Shown here: piece by piece, positions 21,856 to 33,020 of the stretch
Layout: every line of letters starts with the position of its first letter
Position numbering within the stretch: the first letter of the stretch is position 1
Source of the DNA: Parvibaculum sp.
Lineage (GTDB): Bacteria; Pseudomonadota; Alphaproteobacteria; Parvibaculales; Parvibaculaceae
NCBI GenBank assembly: GCA_031291615.1
Contig: JARLIS010000019.1
Span: 1-64,000, forward strand
Direction of reading: 5' to 3'
Length of the DNA stretch: 64,000 nucleotides
Program-made: the position numbers and the translations under genes
Notes under the pieces: model-generated
What the model was told of the DNA's origin: nothing
Seen by the model: only the letters and a program-made list of their open reading frames with translations
Databases searched by the model: none

Positions 21856-23004
21856 TCAACTGAAGGACAAAGTGGCGAGCGCCTGCGCCGCAAGCCCCTC
21901 GGCCCGGCCCGTAAAGCCGAGGCCTTCGGTCGTCGTTGCCTTGACGCTCACCCGCGCAACCTCGATACCCAAAATATCGGCAATGCGCGCTCGCATGGCC
22001 GGCGCATGCGGCCCGATCTTCGGCCGCTCGCAGATGAGCGTGACATCGACATGAACGATCCGGGCCCGCGCCTCGCGCGCGAGTTTCGCGGCGTGAGCGA
22101 GAAAGCGGTCCGACGAAGCGCCATTCCATTGCGGATCGCTCGGCGGGAAATGCTGTCCGATATCGCCTTGCGCAAGCGCGCCGAGAACGGCGTCGGTCAG
22201 GGCATGAAGTCCGGCATCGGCATCGGAATGGCCGACAAGACCCGCATCATGCGGCACGCGCACGCCGCAAAGCATCACATGGTCGCCGGGCCCGAAGCGA
22301 TGCACGTCGAAGCCCGAGCCCGTGCGCGTTTCGCCCGCGCTCGCAATCAGCCGCTCTGCGCGCGCAAGGTCGTCGGCGCCGGTGATCTTCATATTGGCCT
22401 CGTCCCCCTCGATCATTGCGACCTCAATGCCGGCCGCCGCCGCAACCGCCACATCGTCGGTGAAGTCGGCGCCTGCCGCTTTCCTGTGCGCATCGAGTAT
22501 TGCGTCAAAGTGGAATGCCTGCGGCGTCTGCGCCCGCCAGAGCCCGTCGCGGGGAACGGTATCGCCCGCAATCCCTTTTGCCGCCCGCCTTATGGTGTCG
22601 GTGACGGGGAGCGCGACAAGCGCGCCTTGATGGCTGTCGAGCGCCGCGATGCTGCGCGAAATAATCTCCGCGCTGACAAGCGGCCGCGCGCCGTCGTGAA
22701 TGAGCACGCGGGCAGGCGCGGCGGCCGCAAGCGCTTCAAGGCCCAGAAGCACCGAAGCCTGCCGGCTCGCGCCCCCCGCACAGGGCGGCAGCAGCTTCGG
22801 CAACCCGCGCGCGGCCTCCTCATAGGCGTCGGCGTCGTCGGGGTGGATAACCGCCAGAACGTGGGATACGCCTTCATGCAAGGCAAAGGCGGCCAGCGTC
22901 CGGCGCAGCACCGGCTCGCCGCCCAGCAGCCTGTATTGCTTGGGCGCACCCGGCCCGGCACGTGTGCCCCGGCCGGCCGCCACGATGAGCGCCGCGACAG
23001 TCAT
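21856..23004 (-). CDS. ispDF: Bifunctional IspD/IspF isoprenoid enzyme
   Basis: The 382-residue protein fuses two enzymes of the methylerythritol phosphate pathway. Residues 1 to about 220 are IspD, the cytidylyltransferase ([31 protein letters not shown]). Residues from about 225 are IspF, the cyclodiphosphate synthase (GSGFDVHRF and [18 protein letters not shown] with the metal-binding His and Asp, [12 protein letters not shown]). Such fusions are common in alphaproteobacteria. The start [10 protein letters not shown] is set by homology; the frame stays open further upstream but that stretch lies in the dusB leader. It is divergent from dusB. Confidence 0.97.
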   Translation of the reverse strand: MTVAALIVAAGRGTRAGPGAPKQYRLLGGEPVLRRTLAAFALHEGVSHVLAVIHPDDADAYEEAARGLPKLLPPCAGGASRQASVLLGLEALAAAAPARVLIHDGARPLVSAEIISRSIAALDSHQGALVALPVTDTIRRAAKGIAGDTVPRDGLWRAQTPQAFHFDAILDAHRKAAGADFTDDVAVAAAAGIEVAMIEGDEANMKITGADDLARAERLIASAGETRTGSGFDVHRFGPGDHVMLCGVRVPHDAGLVGHSDADAGLHALTDAVLGALAQGDIGQHFPPSDPQWNGASSDRFLAHAAKLAREARARIVHVDVTLICERPKIGPHAPAMRARIADILGIEVARVSVKATTTEGLGFTGRAEGLAAQALATLSFS

Positions 23005-23129
23005 GAAGGCTCGTGTCGCATTAGCCTCGCGGCGAAGCAAGACAAAAACCGGCCTGGAATGGCTTGCAACACCTTCGCAGCTGCGGTAGATTGTTGAAAA
23101 TTTGTGCAATACCTTTTGGTGCCTATATT

Positions 23130-24152
23130 TTGACCATCTCAATCGGCCAGCATAGCCTCCGGACTTCCGTCCTGCTCGCGCCCATGGCCGGCATCACGGA
23201 TCTTCCTTTCCGGCGGGCCGCCCATAATCTGGGCGCGGGTCTGGTCGTCTCGGAAATGGTGGCGAGCGATGAGCTGGTGAGGGCCCGCCCCGATGTCGTC
23301 CGCAGGGCGGCAGGTGCAGGCGAGGTCGAGCCGCTGACGATCCAGCTTGCAGGACGCGAACCCCATTGGATGGCCGAAGGCGCGCGCGTGGCGGAAGCCG
23401 CGGGCGCCGAGATCATCGACATCAACATGGGCTGCCCCGCCAAGGCCGTGACGACAGGCCTCTCGGGTTCCGCTCTGATGCGCGACCTCGACCATGCGCT
23501 GACGCTGATCGATGCGACGGTCGGCGCGGTCTCCGTGCCGGTGACGCTGAAGATGCGCACGGGCTGGGACGACGAGACGCGCAACGCACCAGAGCTTGCC
23601 CGCCGCGCCGAAGCCGCAGGCGTGAAGATGGTCACGGTCCATGGCCGCACCCGTTGCCAGTTCTACAAGGGCCGCGCCGACTGGAGCTTCATCGCCCGCG
23701 TCAAGGAAGCCGTATCCATTCCCGTCATCGCCAATGGTGACGTGACGAGCTGCGAAGACGCCCGCGCCATTCTTCAGGCCTCCGGCGCCGACGGCGTGAT
23801 GATCGGCCGCGGCGCGCAGGGCCGTCCGTGGTTTCTCCGCCAGGTCGCGCATTACCTTGAAACCGGCGTGAAAATGGCGGCGCCTTCATGGGAAGAGCAG
23901 GGGCGCATCGTGGACTCGCATTACCGCGACATGCTCGACCATTACGGCGTCGAACTTGGCTTGCGCAGCGCGCGCAAGCATCTCGTCTGGTATCTCGAAG
24001 AGGCCTCGCGCCTTCTGCCCGAACAGGCGATCGCCGTGAAGAACGAAGTCGTCCGCATGCGGGAGCCCGAAGCCGTGCTCGCCGCAATTGCGGAATTCTA
24101 CGCCATGGCCGCGGCGGCGGGCCCGGCGGTCGAAACCAGCGAGGCGGCATGA
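23130..24152 (+). CDS. dusB: tRNA-dihydrouridine synthase (NifR3/DusB)
   Basis: DusB reduces uridines in tRNA with FMN. The 340-residue protein has [31 protein letters not shown] with the catalytic Cys, MRTGWDD and [11 protein letters not shown], then IANGDV and [10 protein letters not shown] for FMN phosphate binding. The start is uncertain: no ATG lies at the expected place, and TTG 23130 ([18 protein letters not shown]) is proposed. The stop overlaps the ntrB ATG (ATGA), matching the classical nifR3-ntrB-ntrC operon. Confidence 0.93.
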   Translation: MTISIGQHSLRTSVLLAPMAGITDLPFRRAAHNLGAGLVVSEMVASDELVRARPDVVRRAAGAGEVEPLTIQLAGREPHWMAEGARVAEAAGAEIIDINMGCPAKAVTTGLSGSALMRDLDHALTLIDATVGAVSVPVTLKMRTGWDDETRNAPELARRAEAAGVKMVTVHGRTRCQFYKGRADWSFIARVKEAVSIPVIANGDVTSCEDARAILQASGADGVMIGRGAQGRPWFLRQVAHYLETGVKMAAPSWEEQGRIVDSHYRDMLDHYGVELGLRSARKHLVWYLEEASRLLPEQAIAVKNEVVRMREPEAVLAAIAEFYAMAAAAGPAVETSEAA

Positions 24153-25270
24153 TGGCGCGGACGGCGGCTACTCTTCCGACGGACAATCGGCCTGAAGCGG
24201 CGGCGATCCTGAATGCCATGCCCCATCCGGTCATCATGGTCGATGGCGGCTTGCGCATCGAATATGTGAACGACAGCGCCGAACAGTTTTTCCAGGCGAG
24301 CTCCGCCGTGCTGCTCGGTCACGCGCTGAACGATGTGGTCGCCTTCGGCAGCCCCGTGCTTGCCCTTGTGAGCCAGGTTCTGGAACACGGCGTTTCGGTC
24401 AATGAATACGGCGTCGAGATCGGCACCCCGAAAACGGGCGAGCGCGCCGTCGATATTCAGGTGACGCCGCTCAATGAACATCCCGGCCATGTGCTGCTGA
24501 TCCTTCAGGTCCGCACCATGGCGCACAAGATGGACCGGCAGTTGACGCATCGCGGCGCCGTGCGCTCCGTCACCGGCATGGCCGCGATCCTCGCGCATGA
24601 AATCAAGAACCCGCTGTCCGGCATTCGCGGCGCGGCGCAATTGCTCGAGCTGACGGTGTCGAGCGAAGACCACACGCTGACGCGCCTCATCTGCGACGAG
24701 ACGGACCGCATCTGCAAGCTCGTCGACCGAATGGAAGTGTTCTCTGACGAACGCCCGGTTCCGCGCGAACCGGTCAACATCCATGTTGTGCTCGGCCATG
24801 TGAAAAGGCTCGCCGAAACGGGCTTCGCGCGCGGCGTCAAGTTCATCGAGGAATACGATCCTTCGCTGCCCGCCGTGCTGGGCGACAAGGACCAGCTCAT
24901 TCAGGTCTTTCTGAACCTCGTCAAGAATGCAGCCGAAGCCGTCGACGGATCCGACGGCGAAATCGTGATGACCACGGCCTATCGTCCGGGTGTCCGCCTT
25001 TCCATGCCCGGCAGCCGCGACCGTGTCAGCCTGCCGCTGGAAATCTGCATCATCGACGACGGCCCCGGCGTTCCCGCCGATCTGCTGCCGCATCTTTTCG
25101 ATCCCTTCGTCACGACTAAGGCGTCGGGAACGGGCCTTGGCCTCGCACTCGTTGCCAAGATCGTCGGCGACCATGGCGGCATCGTCGAATGCGAAAGCCA
25201 GCCCCGCCGCACCATCTTCCGCGTCCTCTTGCCGATGCATACCGGCGAGACCGCCTCTGTCACGCACTAG
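24149..25270 (+). CDS. ntrB: Nitrogen regulation sensor kinase NtrB
   Basis: NtrB phosphorylates or dephosphorylates NtrC according to nitrogen status signalled by PII. The 373-residue cytoplasmic kinase has an N-terminal PAS domain ([20 protein letters not shown]), an H-box with the phospho-His in [18 protein letters not shown], and an ATPase domain with [10 protein letters not shown] (N box), DDGPGVP (G1), the [11 protein letters not shown] (G2) motif and no membrane segment. It overlaps dusB by 4 bp and is 10 bp from ntrC. Confidence 0.96.
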   Translation: MMARTAATLPTDNRPEAAAILNAMPHPVIMVDGGLRIEYVNDSAEQFFQASSAVLLGHALNDVVAFGSPVLALVSQVLEHGVSVNEYGVEIGTPKTGERAVDIQVTPLNEHPGHVLLILQVRTMAHKMDRQLTHRGAVRSVTGMAAILAHEIKNPLSGIRGAAQLLELTVSSEDHTLTRLICDETDRICKLVDRMEVFSDERPVPREPVNIHVVLGHVKRLAETGFARGVKFIEEYDPSLPAVLGDKDQLIQVFLNLVKNAAEAVDGSDGEIVMTTAYRPGVRLSMPGSRDRVSLPLEICIIDDGPGVPADLLPHLFDPFVTTKASGTGLGLALVAKIVGDHGGIVECESQPRRTIFRVLLPMHTGETASVTH

Positions 25271-25280
25271 GAGCGAACCA

Positions 25281-26723
<1,443 letters not shown>

Positions 26724-26874
26724 GCGAGGGGCTTAACCGCATTTGGTGCCGGGGCCTTACCGAGTGTGCTTAGTGCACGGTGTAGGGCTTTGCCGCGGGA
26801 TTCTTGCTCGCCTGTCTGGCGGCGTTGGAACTTGAGGGCGTAAGATTGGAGGACATCTAGCGCCGGGGGGACGT

Positions 26875-27747
26875 TTGTTCAAACTTCAGCCGACAGATCG
26901 ACCGCTGTTTGTGGTACTCGCCGCTATCGTCGTCCTTTTGGCTGCGGTCGTTCTAAAGCAGCCTAAGTCCGACACTCAGCAAGCCAAAGGCCATTATGAG
27001 AATGCCGACCAGCGCGAGGGTCAGCCCGACGTACTTACGCTCAATGCCACCCGTTCTGCCGATGGGCGAACCGTTGAGATACAAATTCCAACCGAAATAT
27101 TGCAGGCAGCCGCCCAAGCCGAAGCCAATGCCGAAGACAAGGATAGCGGCTTTATATTTTCGCCAGATTCCTGGGTAGCTATTTTCACGCTCGCCCTCAC
27201 CATTTCCACGATCTTGCTGTGGCAAGGCGGAGAGAAGCAGGCCATGCTTCTCAGGGAGTCCATCGACAAAGCCGAAGTCTCCAGCGAGCGTCAGTTGCGG
27301 GCTTATGTCTACCTTGAAATTGAGGCGAGACCCTATCCTCCTGATAAACCCGATCGATATTCCATCGTCTTTTCGATCACCAATACTGGGAGTACGTGGG
27401 CACGCAACATCGTCATTTTGCGAAAGGTAATCACCAATGCGGCCACTGACGCTGATCCGTTCGATGAATTGAAAGCCCAGAAGCCGGAAGGTGGAAAAAT
27501 CCTTCTCGGGCCCGGTCAAGTTCTCAAATTGCAATTTGGCGACATTCCTACGTCCATTGTTCCTGCAATCGCAGCCAAAACACTTACGGTCGATTATGTT
27601 GCTTGGGTAAAATATGAAGATACGCTCAGCAACCCCGCGATTTTGAGACAAACTCAAATTTCGCAACATTTGAACGGGGACGCCGAAGGCGGCGTTAGCT
27701 TCTCGTACCGGCCAACCCATAACTGCGCCGATGATGATTGCGTATAG
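26875..27747 (+). CDS. Hypothetical two-helix membrane protein inserted between ntrC and ntrY
   Basis: The 290-residue product is not a family I recognise with certainty. It has a membrane helix near the N-terminus (about 11-27, LFVVLAAIVVLLAAVVL), a second at about 98-116 (WVAIFTLALTISTILLW), and a soluble C-terminal part with RQLRAYVYLE and FSITNTGSTWARN, a pattern seen in many bacterial membrane proteins of unknown role. The start is a TTG after a GGGGGG stretch and is uncertain. Composition is AT-richer than the ntr genes on both sides. A long frame is also open on the opposite strand (26953-27834); the forward frame is preferred because of the recognisable RAYV/NTG pattern. Confidence 0.6.
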   Translation: MFKLQPTDRPLFVVLAAIVVLLAAVVLKQPKSDTQQAKGHYENADQREGQPDVLTLNATRSADGRTVEIQIPTEILQAAAQAEANAEDKDSGFIFSPDSWVAIFTLALTISTILLWQGGEKQAMLLRESIDKAEVSSERQLRAYVYLEIEARPYPPDKPDRYSIVFSITNTGSTWARNIVILRKVITNAATDADPFDELKAQKPEGGKILLGPGQVLKLQFGDIPTSIVPAIAAKTLTVDYVAWVKYEDTLSNPAILRQTQISQHLNGDAEGGVSFSYRPTHNCADDDCV

Positions 27748-27771
27748 CGCGGCGACCGCCGCCCAGCGCCT

Positions 27772-27801
27772 CACCTCACACCCCCTTTCGGGAGCGAGGT
27801 G
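27772..27801 (+). terminator. Possible terminator hairpin after the inserted gene
   Basis: CACCTC (27772-27777) pairs with GAGGTG (27796-27801), with an inner CCC/GGG pairing, followed by TGTTTGG. It stands 25 bp after the stop of the inserted membrane-protein gene. The T-run is weak, so this is tentative. Confidence 0.4.
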
Positions 27802-27969
27802 TGTTTGGTGCATAGTGTAGTAAACATACAACATTGTTGTTGATTAGCCGCGCCTGCCGCGCGAGAATGTGCCCGCCGTTTGTGGCGCGTGGCGCATTAG
27901 GCACAGGTTGATGCTGGAGGCGGGTCTCACTGGCCCGCCGCTTGTGTCTTCGGTGAGCCGGACAAAAGC

Positions 27970-30279
27970 ATGGCGACGACAGAAGAACTGGGTAGGACAA
28001 GCTGGGACAGCCGGCTCTGGGGGATGATGTCCCGCCGGGGCTTTTCGGGCACGCTTGCGGTCGGCCTGGTCATCGTCTCGATCCTGCTCGGCACCTTCAC
28101 CTACATGACCCTGACGGGCCTGACGCCTTTCCCTCCCAGCCGGTGGCTGGTGCTGACCCTGCTGCTGGCCAATCTGACGACCGTTCTCGTCCTGATCGCG
28201 CTCATCTGCTGGCGGGTCATCCGCATCATCATCGCCCGCATGAGCGGCGTTGCCGGCGCCAAGCTGCATGCCCGTCTGGTCGCGATGTTCTCCGTCGTCG
28301 CGGTGATGCCTGCGATCATCGTCGCGGTCTTCGCGGCGGTGACGCTCAACCGCGGCCTCGACGCATGGTTCAGCGCCCGCACACACGTCATCATTTCGAA
28401 CGCCCAGACGGTCGCCGAAGCCTATCTCGATGAGCATCATCAGGTGCTCAGGGGCGATGCTCTGGCCATGGCGACCGACATCAACCGGGCGGCGCCTTAC
28501 CTCGCCTCCAATCCCGAACGCGTCCAGCAGCTCGTCGCGACGCAGGCGGCGCTGCGCTCCCTGCCGGCGGCCTATCTCATCAATTCCAAAGGCCGCCTTC
28601 TCGCCAAGGTGACGGCCGGCGAGGCGCCCGACATGGGCCTGCCGACAGCCGATGAATTCGCCAAGGCGGACAAGGGCGAGGCCGTGCTCTGGACCGAAGA
28701 GGCGCGCAACCAGATAAGGGCGCTGGTCAAATTGCCGGCCCTGGACGACACATATCTCTATGTCGGCCGGTTCGTCGATGCGCGCGTCCTGGAGCATCTG
28801 GCGGAAACGCGGGCGGCGGCGGACGAATATCAGAACCTCGAAAAGCGTCGCATCACCTTTCAGGTGACCTTCGCGCTGATCTATATCGCGGTCGCGCTGG
28901 TGACGCTGCTCGCCGCCATCTGGCTCGGCCTGTGGGCCTCGAACCGCATCGTCGATCCGATCAGCAAACTCGTCGAGGCGGCCGAGCGCGTCTCCGGCGG
29001 CGATCTCGGCGCGCGCGTCGAGCCGGGCGACACGGGCGACGAACTCGACGTCTTGTCCAGCGCCTTCAACCGCATGACGAGCCAGCTCGAAAGCCAGCGC
29101 AACGATCTGATCGAAGCCAACCACCAGCTCGACCAGCGCCGCCAGTTCACCGAGGCGGTGCTGTCGGGTGTCAGCGCGGGCGTCTTCGGTCTCGACAACG
29201 AGGGCCATATCAACCACGCCAACAGGGCGGCCCTTCGCTTCTTCGGGCAAACGGACCGCCAGATCGTCGGCCGGGACATTTCAGTGGTCATCCCCGAAAT
29301 GGCCGCCGTCGTGCATGAAGCATTCGTGCATCCCGAACGCCGGGCGCAGAGCCAGATCGCGATCGAGCGCGAAGGGCAGGAGCGCACGCTGAGCATTCGC
29401 GTAACGAGCGAGGTAACGGATTCCGGCCTTGGCGGCTACGTGCTGACCTTCGACGACATCACCGAGCTTGTGCGCGCGCAGCGCACCTCGGCCTGGGCGG
29501 ATGTCGCCCGCCGCATCGCGCATGAAATCAAGAACCCGCTGACGCCGATCCAGCTTTCGGCCGAGCGCCTTCGCCGCAAATACAGCAAGGAAATTCTCTC
29601 CGATCCCGAGGTTTTCCAGCAATGCACGGATACGATCATCCGTCAGGTGAACGACATTGGCCGCATGGTGGATGAGTTCTCATCCTTTGCGCGCATGCCG
29701 CATGCCGTGATGAAGACGATCGAATTGAACGAAACCGTGCGGCAGGCCGCCTTCCTTCAGCGCGTGGCGCATCCCGAGATCGACTATGTCCTCGAATTGC
29801 CGCTGACGCCCGTGAGGCTGAAATGCGATGCGCGTCTCGTCAGCCAGGCATTGACCAACATTCTGAAAAACGCCGCCGAGGCCATCCGCGGCCATGACGC
29901 GGCCGAACATGCCGAACACGGGACGACGACGGAAGCGGAGCTCGGCCGCATTCTCGTCAGGCTGACGGAAAGCCCGAATGCCGTGACGATTGCCGTCACG
30001 GATTCCGGCTGCGGATTGCCGAAGACGGATCGGGCCCGGCTGACGGAACCCTACATAACGACGCGCGCGAAAGGCACCGGGCTCGGCCTCGCAATCGTCA
30101 ACAAGGTGATGGAAGACCACGGTGGAAGGCTGACGCTTGAGGACGCGCCTCAATCGGAAGGCTGGGAGAGCGGCGCGCGCGTCAGCCTCGTTTTCCCGCA
30201 TCTGGAAGAGGACGGCGAAGGGGCTGCGGCCGCCGAAAACGAGACGAAGACAGTGAACGAGGAAGTGCATGGCGTCTGA
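27970..30279 (+). CDS. ntrY: Membrane sensor kinase NtrY
   Basis: NtrY is the membrane-bound partner of NtrX, with roles in nitrogen and redox sensing in alphaproteobacteria. The 769 residues include membrane helices near the N-terminus (about 28-95) and around 295-325, an extracytoplasmic loop between them, a HAMP domain (WASNRIVDPISKLVEAAERV), a PAS domain (about 395-500, SAGVFGLDNEGHINHAN), the H-box HEIKNPLTPIQLS, and an ATPase domain with NILKNAAEAI and GTGLGLAIV. The stop overlaps the ntrX start by 11 bp. Confidence 0.96.
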   Translation: MATTEELGRTSWDSRLWGMMSRRGFSGTLAVGLVIVSILLGTFTYMTLTGLTPFPPSRWLVLTLLLANLTTVLVLIALICWRVIRIIIARMSGVAGAKLHARLVAMFSVVAVMPAIIVAVFAAVTLNRGLDAWFSARTHVIISNAQTVAEAYLDEHHQVLRGDALAMATDINRAAPYLASNPERVQQLVATQAALRSLPAAYLINSKGRLLAKVTAGEAPDMGLPTADEFAKADKGEAVLWTEEARNQIRALVKLPALDDTYLYVGRFVDARVLEHLAETRAAADEYQNLEKRRITFQVTFALIYIAVALVTLLAAIWLGLWASNRIVDPISKLVEAAERVSGGDLGARVEPGDTGDELDVLSSAFNRMTSQLESQRNDLIEANHQLDQRRQFTEAVLSGVSAGVFGLDNEGHINHANRAALRFFGQTDRQIVGRDISVVIPEMAAVVHEAFVHPERRAQSQIAIEREGQERTLSIRVTSEVTDSGLGGYVLTFDDITELVRAQRTSAWADVARRIAHEIKNPLTPIQLSAERLRRKYSKEILSDPEVFQQCTDTIIRQVNDIGRMVDEFSSFARMPHAVMKTIELNETVRQAAFLQRVAHPEIDYVLELPLTPVRLKCDARLVSQALTNILKNAAEAIRGHDAAEHAEHGTTTEAELGRILVRLTESPNAVTIAVTDSGCGLPKTDRARLTEPYITTRAKGTGLGLAIVNKVMEDHGGRLTLEDAPQSEGWESGARVSLVFPHLEEDGEGAAAAENETKTVNEEVHGV

Positions 30280-31663
30280 TATTCTGATTGTCGACGACGA
30301 GGCGGATATTCGGGAACTCGTCGCGGGCATCCTGAACGATGAAGGCTACGACACGCGCGTCGCGGGCGACAGCGACGGCGCGCTCGCGTCGATCGAGGCG
30401 CGCCGTCCTGGGCTTCTCGTGCTCGACATCTGGTTGCAGGGAAGCCGTCTCGACGGACTCGAATTGCTCGACGTCATCCATGAGCGCCACCCCGATCTGC
30501 CTGTCGTCATCATCAGCGGTCACGGCAATGTCGAAACCGCCGTCTCCGCCATCAAGAAGGGCGCTTACGACTTCATCGAAAAACCCTTCAAGGCCGACCG
30601 GCTGATCCTGATCGTGCGCCGCGCTCTCGAAGCGTTCCGGCTGCGCCGCGAGAACGACGAATTGCGCACCCGCGTCGGCGACGATACGACGCTGATCGGC
30701 GCCTCCGCCGTCGTCGCCCATGTGCGCCAGACCATCGACAAGGTGGCCCCGACCGGCAGCCGCGTCCTCATCACCGGCCCGTCGGGATCGGGCAAGGAAG
30801 TCGTCGCCCGCCTTCTCCATTCCCGCTCGCGCCGGGCGAGCCACGCCTTCGTCGCCATCAACACCGCGACCATGGCGCCCGAGCGCATGGAAACGGAACT
30901 CTTCGGCACGGAAGCCTCAGCCTCCGGCCCGCGCAAGGTCGGCGTCTTCGAGCAGGCCCATGGCGGCACGCTCTTTCTGGACGAAGTGGCCGAAATGCCC
31001 ATCGAGACGCAGAGCAAGATTCTGCGCGTGCTGGTCGACCAGACGTTCGAGCGCGTCGGCGGCGGACCGAAGGTGAAGGTCGACGTGCGTGTCGTCTCCT
31101 CTTCGAGCCGCGACCTGACGGAGGAAATCGCCAAGGGCCGCTTCCGCGAAGACCTGTTCCACCGCCTCAATGTGGTGCCGATCCAGGTGCCGCCGCTCGC
31201 CTCGCGCCGCGAGGATATTCCGTTGCTCGTCGACTATTTCATGGCCCAGATTTCGCGCACGACCGGCCTCCCGCCGCGCCGCATCTCCGAGGATGCGATG
31301 GCGGCGTTGCAGGCGCATGACTGGCCGGGCAATGTTCGCCAGTTGCGCAACAATGTGGAGCGACTGCTGATCCTGACCTCGGGCGATCCGACGGCCGTCG
31401 TCACCGCCGACATGCTGCCGGCCGAAGTCGGCTCGTCGGCCCAGATCACGGTGAATGGCGCGGGCGGCGAGCACATCATGGCGCTGCCGCTCCGCGAAGC
31501 GCGCGAGACCTTCGAGCGCGAATATCTGATGGCGCAGATCAGCCGCTTCGGCGGAAACATCTCGCGCACCGCGGCCTTCATCGGCATGGAGCGCTCGGCG
31601 CTGCACCGGAAGCTGAAGTCGCTGGGCGTGGCGACGACAAGCCGCCCCGACATGCTCGTCTGA
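30269..31663 (+). CDS. ntrX: Response regulator NtrX
   Basis: NtrX is the response regulator of NtrY. The 464 residues form a receiver domain (VDDEADIRE, phospho-Asp in VLDIWLQGS, IEKPFKADR), an AAA+ domain (Walker A GPSGSGKE, Walker [14 protein letters not shown]) and a Fis-type helix-turn-helix (TAAFIGMERSALHRKL). The sigma-54 contact loop GAFTGA is replaced by TEASASGPRKVG, so direct sigma-54 activation is unlikely; loss of this loop is usual in NtrX of this class as far as I know. It continues into dat 18 bp later. Confidence 0.96.
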   Translation: MASDILIVDDEADIRELVAGILNDEGYDTRVAGDSDGALASIEARRPGLLVLDIWLQGSRLDGLELLDVIHERHPDLPVVIISGHGNVETAVSAIKKGAYDFIEKPFKADRLILIVRRALEAFRLRRENDELRTRVGDDTTLIGASAVVAHVRQTIDKVAPTGSRVLITGPSGSGKEVVARLLHSRSRRASHAFVAINTATMAPERMETELFGTEASASGPRKVGVFEQAHGGTLFLDEVAEMPIETQSKILRVLVDQTFERVGGGPKVKVDVRVVSSSSRDLTEEIAKGRFREDLFHRLNVVPIQVPPLASRREDIPLLVDYFMAQISRTTGLPPRRISEDAMAALQAHDWPGNVRQLRNNVERLLILTSGDPTAVVTADMLPAEVGSSAQITVNGAGGEHIMALPLREARETFEREYLMAQISRFGGNISRTAAFIGMERSALHRKLKSLGVATTSRPDMLV

Positions 31664-31681
31664 CCGGCGGAAGGAAGCGTC

Positions 31682-32539
31682 TTGTCTCGCATAGCCTATG
31701 TGAACGGCCGGTATGTCCGCCATGCGGAAGCGGCGGTGCATATCGAGGATCGCGGCTACCAGTTCGCCGACGGCGTCTATGAGGTCTGCGGCGTGCGCGG
31801 CGGCCGGTTGATGGACGAGGCGTTGCATCTGGAAAGGCTGGAGCGCTCGCTCGGCGAGCTGCGCATCGCCATGCCGATGAGCCTGCCGGCTCTCCGCCAT
31901 GTGCTGCGCGAGGTCGTGCGCCGCAACCGCATCTCGAACGGCATGGTCTATTTCCAGATCACCCGCGGCGTCGCGCCCAGAGACCATCCGTTTCCGCCCA
32001 AGGGCACGCCGTCCTCGATCGTGGTGACGGCCAAGCGCCTCAACGAGGCCCGCGTCGCCCGTTCGGTGGAGCAGGGCGTCGCCGTCGTCACGCGGCCCGA
32101 CGAGCGCTGGGCCCGGCGCGACATCAAGTCGGTCTCCCTGCTGCCGAACATCCTCGCCAAGCAGTCCGCCCGCGAGGCCGGCGCCTACGAAGCATGGCTC
32201 GTGGACGGGGAGGGCTTCATCACCGAAGGATCCTCCACCAACGCCTGGATCGTGGACAAGGAAGGCCGCGTCGTCACCCACCCGGCGGACCGCGACATTC
32301 TGAACGGCGTCACCCGCCGCGTGCTGTTCGAAGCGGCCAGGCGCGCCGGTATCGAAATCGTCGAGCGCAAGTTCACGGTCGAGGAAGCCCGAACCGCCCG
32401 CGAGGCCTTCCTCAGCGCCTCCTCGGCCATCATCGTCCCGGTCGTCAGCATCGACGGAACCGTCATCGGCAATGGAGCTCCGGGTTCGGTGACCATGCGG
32501 CTCCGCGAGGCCTATGCCGCGAGCGGCCAATTGTCCTGA
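31682..32539 (+). CDS. D-amino-acid transaminase (class IV aminotransferase)
   Basis: The 285-residue PLP enzyme belongs to fold-type IV with branched-chain and D-amino-acid transaminases. It shows the start block RIAYVNGRYVRHAEAAVHIED and GYQFADGVYEV typical of D-alanine transaminases, the PLP lysine in RRDIKSVSLLPN, and the phosphate-binding ITEGSSTNAW. It probably makes D-Glu from D-Ala for peptidoglycan. The start is TTG with GGAAGGA upstream. A dat gene between ntrX and hfq is usual in alphaproteobacteria. Confidence 0.9.
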   Translation: MSRIAYVNGRYVRHAEAAVHIEDRGYQFADGVYEVCGVRGGRLMDEALHLERLERSLGELRIAMPMSLPALRHVLREVVRRNRISNGMVYFQITRGVAPRDHPFPPKGTPSSIVVTAKRLNEARVARSVEQGVAVVTRPDERWARRDIKSVSLLPNILAKQSAREAGAYEAWLVDGEGFITEGSSTNAWIVDKEGRVVTHPADRDILNGVTRRVLFEAARRAGIEIVERKFTVEEARTAREAFLSASSAIIVPVVSIDGTVIGNGAPGSVTMRLREAYAASGQLS

Positions 32540-32762
32540 CGCGGGCTTCCGGCTCCCGGAAATTCCATCCTGCCGACAAGAAATCAGAAAAAAACGCCCA
32601 TAATGTCCGGCGAAGTCGTTTTCGCACTTGCAGCATTAAAATAAAACGCCAGATTGTTAAGAAGGCCGCGCACGACGCCCTTCGGGACGTCGGATCAGCC
32701 AAACAGAGGTCGGCCGATGCGGCCAGGTCGGCCCGCCCAAATTCGACAAATGGGGTTTACCC

Positions 32763-33011
32763 ATGAGCGAGAAGACCCATAACTTGCAGGACACGTTCCT
32801 GAACCACGTGCGCAAGCACAAGGTCAACCTCACCATCTTTCTTGTGAACGGGGTGAAACTTCAGGGCGTCGTAACCTGGTTCGACAACTTTTGTGTATTG
32901 CTCCGCCGGGATGGCCACTCGCAGCTCGTTTATAAGCACGCCATTTCGACCATCATGCCGGCGTCGCCCGTACAGCTTTTCGAGCCGGGGGCGAACGGCG
33001 AGGAAGCTTGA
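32763..33011 (+). CDS. hfq: RNA chaperone Hfq
   Basis: Hfq helps small RNAs pair with their mRNA targets. The 82-residue protein has the Sm1 motif ([20 protein letters not shown] split over the first strands; [16 protein letters not shown]) and the Sm2 motif [10 protein letters not shown]. The 223-bp gap after dat probably holds its promoter. It lies 9 bp before hflX, matching the hfq-hflX operon found in most proteobacteria. Confidence 0.97.
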   Translation: MSEKTHNLQDTFLNHVRKHKVNLTIFLVNGVKLQGVVTWFDNFCVLLRRDGHSQLVYKHAISTIMPASPVQLFEPGANGEEA

Positions 33012-33020
33012 GACTTTCTT

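Noticed and set aside
26953..27834. 293-codon minus-strand frame with hydrophobic ends
   Set aside because: It competes with the forward membrane-protein frame, which has the familiar RAYV and NTG pattern. I left it out as a gene but record it as a finding because the case is not closed.
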